Of a stretch of DNA of 64,000 nucleotides, positions 60,215 to 64,000 are shown in pieces. The stretch spans positions 62,001-126,000 of the forward strand of contig JAFZAH010000049.1 in assembly GCA_017548275.1 (NCBI GenBank), read 5' to 3'. The stretch's first letter is position 1, and the number at the start of each line of letters is the position of its first letter. The notes below the pieces were generated by a model. The model did not search any database, was not told the origin of the DNA, and saw nothing but the letters and a program-made list of their open reading frames with translations. Made by a program: the position numbers and the translations under genes. Origin of the DNA: Prevotella sp. (lineage in GTDB: Bacteria > Bacteroidota > Bacteroidia > Bacteroidales > Bacteroidaceae).

Positions 60215-63200
60215 CTAAACCACCGCGTCAATCGTGCGGAGGGTGAAGACGGCGTCGCCGACGGTTTTGACCTCGAAGATGACAGCGAAGCGTTTGCCTG
60301 CTACCTCTTTTATTTGGCAACGGCGGGGGTTGTCAGCACAATATGCAAGTACCTTTCCAAACTGTGCACTATTATAGAAGGGGCTGTCGGTGTTTTTGAC
60401 AAACTGCATCTGCATGCGCCCGTTTCTGAGTATGATTTTCTCACATCCGAAGCGACGGCCGATACGGCGGAGCGTGACCACCTGCATCAGTTCCTCACCC
60501 TCGCGCGGCACAGGTCCGAAACGGTCTTCCAAGCGTTTGCGATAGGCTTCAAGGGCTTTGTCGTCAGTGATGTTATCGAGTTCTCGGTAAAGTAGCATCC
60601 GCTCGCTGCTACCAGGCACATAACTGTCTGGGAAATACATCTCGAGGTCACTCTCCAGGGCACAGTCCTCGACAAACCCTTCGCCCGTGATTTCCTTTCC
60701 AGCCGCAATCTCCTCTGCAAAGAGGTCGCTGAACTCATCATTGCGCAATTCAGTGACCGCCTGACTGAGAATTTTCTGATAGGTCTCATAGCCTAAATCC
60801 TCCATGAATCCACTCTGTTCCGCGCCGAGCAGGTTGCCCGCTCCGCGAATGTCAAGGTCCTGCATAGCGAGGTTAAATCCGCTGCCCAGTTCAGAGAAAT
60901 TCTCCAATGCCTCCAGACGCCTTCTCGCCTCTGTGTTGAGCAATGATTTCGGCGGTGAGAGCAGGTAGCAGAACGCCTTGCGGTTGGAGCGCCCTACCCT
61001 GCCCCTCATCTGGTGCAGGTCAGACAGTCCGAACTTGTGGGCATCGTTGATGATGATGGTGTTGGCATTGGGTATGTCGATGCCGTTCTCGACGATGGTC
61101 GTGGAGAGCAGCACATCGTAGTCATAATTGATGAACCCTAAGATGATATCCTCAAGTTCCTCGGGTTTCATCTGCCCGTGACCAATCGCCACACGCGCAT
61201 CGGGCACGTACTTGTGAATCAGTTTGGCTATTTCGGGCAGGTTGGATATACGGTCGTTGACAAAATAAACCTGACCATTGCGGCTCATCTCGAAATTGAT
61301 GGCGTCGGCTATCAATTCATGGTTGTAGGTGCCTGTCTCGGTGTGGATGGGATAGCGGTTGGGCGGCGGTGTGCGTATGATACTCATATCGCGCGCTCCC
61401 ATGAGCGAGAACTGCAAGGTGCGTGGTATGGGTGTGGCCGACATGGTCAGGGTATCGATATTAGACCTGAGTTTGCGGATTTTCTCCTTCACTGCCACGC
61501 CGAATTTCTGTTCCTCATCGATGATGAGCAGTCCGATGTCTTTCCATTGCACGGTCTTTCCGATGAGTTTATGCGTACCGATGAGAATGTCGATTTTTCC
61601 CTCTTTCAGGTCGTCGAGGATTTCATGCGTCTGTTTGGCACTCCTTGCCCGCGAGAGATATTCAACACGGACGGGGAAATCGCGCAAACGGTCGCGGAAG
61701 GTCTGGAAATGCTGGAACGCCAGCACCGTTGTAGGCACGAGCACCGCCACCTGTTTGGAATCGCATGCCGCTTTGAACGCCGCACGGATGGCCACCTCGG
61801 TCTTGCCGAATCCCACATCACCGCAAACGAGGCGGTCCATGGGTCTTGACGACTCCATGTCGGCTTTCACCTCATTAGTGGCTTTCAATTGGTCGGGAGT
61901 ATCCTCATAGAGGAAACTGGCCTCCAGTTCGTGTTGCATATAATTATCAGGAGCGAAGGCGAAACCCTTCTCATGACGTCGTTTGGCATAGAGGCGTATC
62001 AGGTCGCGTGCGATGTCTTTGATACGGTTTTTGGTGCGCTCCTTCATCCGTTCCCACGCCCCGGTGCCGAGCGTGCTCAGACGAGGCGGTACGCCGGAAC
62101 TGCTGCGGCGGTATTTGGAAATCTTATAGAGTGCGTGAATCGACACATCGACCGTATCGCCCCGCTGATATCCGATGCGTATCATCTCCTGATAACTGCC
62201 GCCCATGGCCACGCGCACCAGTCCTATGAATTTTCCAATACCGAAATCGACATGCACGATGAAATCGCCGGGCTCCATCTCCTGCAATTCCTTCATCGTG
62301 AGCGCCATTTTGCCCGCTCGTGCCGAATCTGACCGCAGATAGTACTTATGGAAGCGGTCGAATATCTGATGGTCGGTGAAGAAACAAGCGTGCAGGTCGT
62401 TATCGACAAACCCCTCATGCAGTGTGCTTTCCACCGGTTCAAAGGTCAGGTGTATCTTATCACTGTCAGGGATATCGTCGTTGTCGCCAGCCTCGTTGAA
62501 GATATCGCGCAGTCGTTGTATCTGTTTGCGGCTGTCGGCCAGGATATACAATTGATATCCTTGCGCCTGATAGTCGGCAAGCGTCTGCATGAGCAGGTTG
62601 ATATTCTTATGGAAGAGCGGTTGGGGAGTGATGTGGAAATGCAGGGTGGCAGGGGCAGCGTCTGCTTGACAGTGACCGAACTCTATGCAGCGGTGTCTGG
62701 CCACATCTTCCGCAAACTGCCGACCGCTAACCAGCATGTTCTCCTTGCGCATCTCACGTTGTATCTCCTCACGCTCCATCTCCGTGGCACCCTCCATGCG
62801 TTCGGTCATGGCTTGCGACGAGAAACCGTCTTGATAGATGCGCTCGATGGTGTCGTACAGATAACCATAGTCTTTCATTACGACGAGGGCATCATCGGGC
62901 AAGAAACGGAAGAATGACACTTTTGCGCTGGCATCGCCCGCCATCTCAGGCACAATCTCCACCTGCAGTTTCGCATCTTTCGACAACTGGTCTTGCACCT
63001 CAAACGTGCGGATGGTGTCAATCTCATCGCCGAAGAAATCTATACGGAAGGGGTATTCGCAACTAAAAGAATAGACATCGAGGATGCTGCCGCGCACAGC
63101 GAACTGCCCTGGCTCATAGACATAATCGACCTCATGAAAACCCTTGGAACGCAGTTGGCCCACCAGCCCTGACAAGGAGACTATCTGTCCACGCTCCAAG

Positions 63201-63643
63201 GTGATGATGTGGTCGGAGAACTGTTGTTGCGAGACGACCAGTTCGCACAACGCCTCCGGGCATGTGACGATAAACAGTGACCGAGCACTATCACCCTTGG
63301 CCGACAATTGCGCCATCACCTCGGTACGGAGTATCTCATTGGCCGCGTCGCGCTGCGCATACTTCACCGCCCTTCTATACGAAGACGGATAGAGGAGCAC
63401 TTGCTGTGGCCCTAATATCTGATTGAGGTCATTATAGAAATAACTGGCCTCGTCGTTGTCTTGCAGGATAAACAGCATGACACGCCCCACCCTCTCGGCC
63501 ATGGCAGCAAAGAGCAATGGCGCTGCCGAGGCGGTCAGACCGTCAAGGCAGACTGTTTCCGCCGCCTTTTCAGTGAGTATATGCAAAAGCGCCTGTCCCG
63601 AGGGTGCAGACGCATACAACTGCTTGATATCTTGTATTTTCAT
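60215..63643 (-). CDS. mfd: Transcription-repair coupling factor
   Basis: Removes RNA polymerase stalled at DNA damage and recruits UvrA. The 1,142-residue protein has the UvrB-like N-terminal region (about 1-280), the RNA-polymerase-interacting CarD-like domain (about 460-530: GDFIVHVDFGIGKFIGL), helicase motifs including GDVGFGKTE (Walker A), DEEQKFG (Walker B type), SATPIPRTL, and QMRGRVGRSNRKAF, and the C-terminal UvrA-interaction-type TRCF domain. Length is normal. The gene lies between the P1B ATPase gene and a DPM1-like gene, all on the minus strand. Confidence 0.97.
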   Translation of the reverse strand: MKIQDIKQLYASAPSGQALLHILTEKAAETVCLDGLTASAAPLLFAAMAERVGRVMLFILQDNDEASYFYNDLNQILGPQQVLLYPSSYRRAVKYAQRDAANEILRTEVMAQLSAKGDSARSLFIVTCPEALCELVVSQQQFSDHIITLERGQIVSLSGLVGQLRSKGFHEVDYVYEPGQFAVRGSILDVYSFSCEYPFRIDFFGDEIDTIRTFEVQDQLSKDAKLQVEIVPEMAGDASAKVSFFRFLPDDALVVMKDYGYLYDTIERIYQDGFSSQAMTERMEGATEMEREEIQREMRKENMLVSGRQFAEDVARHRCIEFGHCQADAAPATLHFHITPQPLFHKNINLLMQTLADYQAQGYQLYILADSRKQIQRLRDIFNEAGDNDDIPDSDKIHLTFEPVESTLHEGFVDNDLHACFFTDHQIFDRFHKYYLRSDSARAGKMALTMKELQEMEPGDFIVHVDFGIGKFIGLVRVAMGGSYQEMIRIGYQRGDTVDVSIHALYKISKYRRSSSGVPPRLSTLGTGAWERMKERTKNRIKDIARDLIRLYAKRRHEKGFAFAPDNYMQHELEASFLYEDTPDQLKATNEVKADMESSRPMDRLVCGDVGFGKTEVAIRAAFKAACDSKQVAVLVPTTVLAFQHFQTFRDRLRDFPVRVEYLSRARSAKQTHEILDDLKEGKIDILIGTHKLIGKTVQWKDIGLLIIDEEQKFGVAVKEKIRKLRSNIDTLTMSATPIPRTLQFSLMGARDMSIIRTPPPNRYPIHTETGTYNHELIADAINFEMSRNGQVYFVNDRISNLPEIAKLIHKYVPDARVAIGHGQMKPEELEDIILGFINYDYDVLLSTTIVENGIDIPNANTIIINDAHKFGLSDLHQMRGRVGRSNRKAFCYLLSPPKSLLNTEARRRLEALENFSELGSGFNLAMQDLDIRGAGNLLGAEQSGFMEDLGYETYQKILSQAVTELRNDEFSDLFAEEIAAGKEITGEGFVEDCALESDLEMYFPDSYVPGSSERMLLYRELDNITDDKALEAYRKRLEDRFGPVPREGEELMQVVTLRRIGRRFGCEKIILRNGRMQMQFVKNTDSPFYNSAQFGKVLAYCADNPRRCQIKEVAGKRFAVIFEVKTVGDAVFTLRTIDAVV

Positions 63644-63781
63644 AGGTCTTTTTGGGGGGAGTAGAGGAGATATAAGGAGTTTAGGAGTTCAGGAGTATAG
63701 ACAATACCGCTTCTATAGAGGGAATCTTGACTCTTGTTTCTTACTTCTTACGTCTTTTTCCCTCTTGTTTCTCGACACGAT

Positions 63782-64000
63782 TTAATCATTTTTCTCTTCG
63801 GGGATTTTCGGGTATTTTCTGAACCATCCGTCCCAGCGAAGACGCATGACGCCGAAGAACGCCTCACCGAAGATGCCACCGCTCATCTTGCTGACACCCT
63901 CACGACGATTGACGAAAATCACGGGCACCTCTTTGATCTTAAAACCAATCTTGTGCGTGGTGTATTTCATCTCTATCTGGAAAGCATATCCCTTGAAACG
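63782..64000 (-). CDS. Polyprenol-phosphate mannose/glucose synthase (DPM1-like GT2), 5' end outside window
   Basis: Only the C-terminal 72 codons are in the window; the frame is open to the right edge (RFKGYAFQIEMKYTTHKIG), so a start at 63970 is not used. The segment FKGYAFQIEMKY, then KEVPVIFVNRREGVSKMSGGIFGEAFFGVMRLRW, is typical of the end of bacterial DPM1-like family 2 glycosyltransferases, which transfer a sugar from a nucleotide sugar to a polyprenol phosphate. It lies upstream of mfd in the same direction, 138 nt apart. Confidence 0.85.
   Translation of the reverse strand, partial: RFKGYAFQIEMKYTTHKIGFKIKEVPVIFVNRREGVSKMSGGIFGEAFFGVMRLRWDGWFRKYPKIPEEKND

Overview
The window looks like a chromosomal segment of a Bacteroidales bacterium, most likely Prevotella-like. 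Supporting signs are lipoproteins with a Cys followed by an acidic run, a SusC-era style B12 uptake locus with a BtuG-like surface lipoprotein, an interpain-like C10 protease, very large secreted LamG proteins, and many promoters of the Bacteroidetes form TTTG, 19-21 nt, TAnnTTTG. No rRNA or tRNA gene was recognised.

Layout. 1-14.4 kb: two giant paralogous secreted LamG/Fn3-type proteins; the first is cut by the left edge, and both end in nearly identical tails and the same hairpin. 14.4-20.7 kb: an MscS-type channel, a small outer-membrane barrel, kdsA-kdsD (Kdo/LPS precursor synthesis) and a phospholipase-D/cardiolipin synthase family enzyme. 21.1-25.4 kb: an AT-rich restriction-modification (R-M) island with two C5-cytosine methyltransferases, an HNH nuclease, a 91-residue unknown protein and two structured RNA leaders. 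25.4-26.1 kb: degenerate intergenic repeats. 26.1-34.9 kb: two LuxR-type regulators, one fused to a hemerythrin (RIC/ScdA-like) sensor, divergent from a porin, imelysin, di-haem oxidoreductase and CcsBA gene set. 34.9-39.1 kb: tlpA-like thioredoxin between two copies of a 180-bp repeat, ridA, a candidate rod-shaped RNA and three small AT-rich unknown genes. 39.3-46.4 kb: a PurF-like protein lacking the glutaminase cysteine, a C10 protease, pyrH, birA and yraN. 46.4-50.5 kb: tandem repeats and a second R-M system (fused double methyltransferase plus endonuclease), again behind the same kind of RNA leader. 50.9-56.7 kb: a cobalamin-riboswitch-controlled btuB-btuG-btuF-btuC operon without a local btuD. 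56.7-64 kb: tadA, a small lipoprotein, a Zn/Cd/Pb P-type ATPase, mfd, and the end of a DPM1-like glycosyltransferase.

Most unusual signal. Three non-coding elements lie immediately upstream of R-M-associated genes, all on the minus strand (24486-24660, about 24990-25372, about 50056-50450). They share little sequence, but they keep the same three-part long-range helix built on a CTWCCAC / GTGGWAG core, with compensatory changes in every segment. The two long copies also share a promoter position, a terminal stem ending in a U-run, and a downstream hairpin whose loop is complementary to the 3' arm of that stem. G.U wobbles place the RNA on the minus strand. I do not recognise this as a named RNA family. 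It may be a cis-acting switch or a stand-alone RNA tied to R-M genes.

How the genes fit together. The 26-35 kb block reads as an envelope redox/iron module under a di-iron sensor-regulator. The 51-57 kb block is vitamin B12 acquisition. The remaining genes are housekeeping or envelope genes, with AT-rich accessory insertions (R-M loci, 36.8-39.1 kb).
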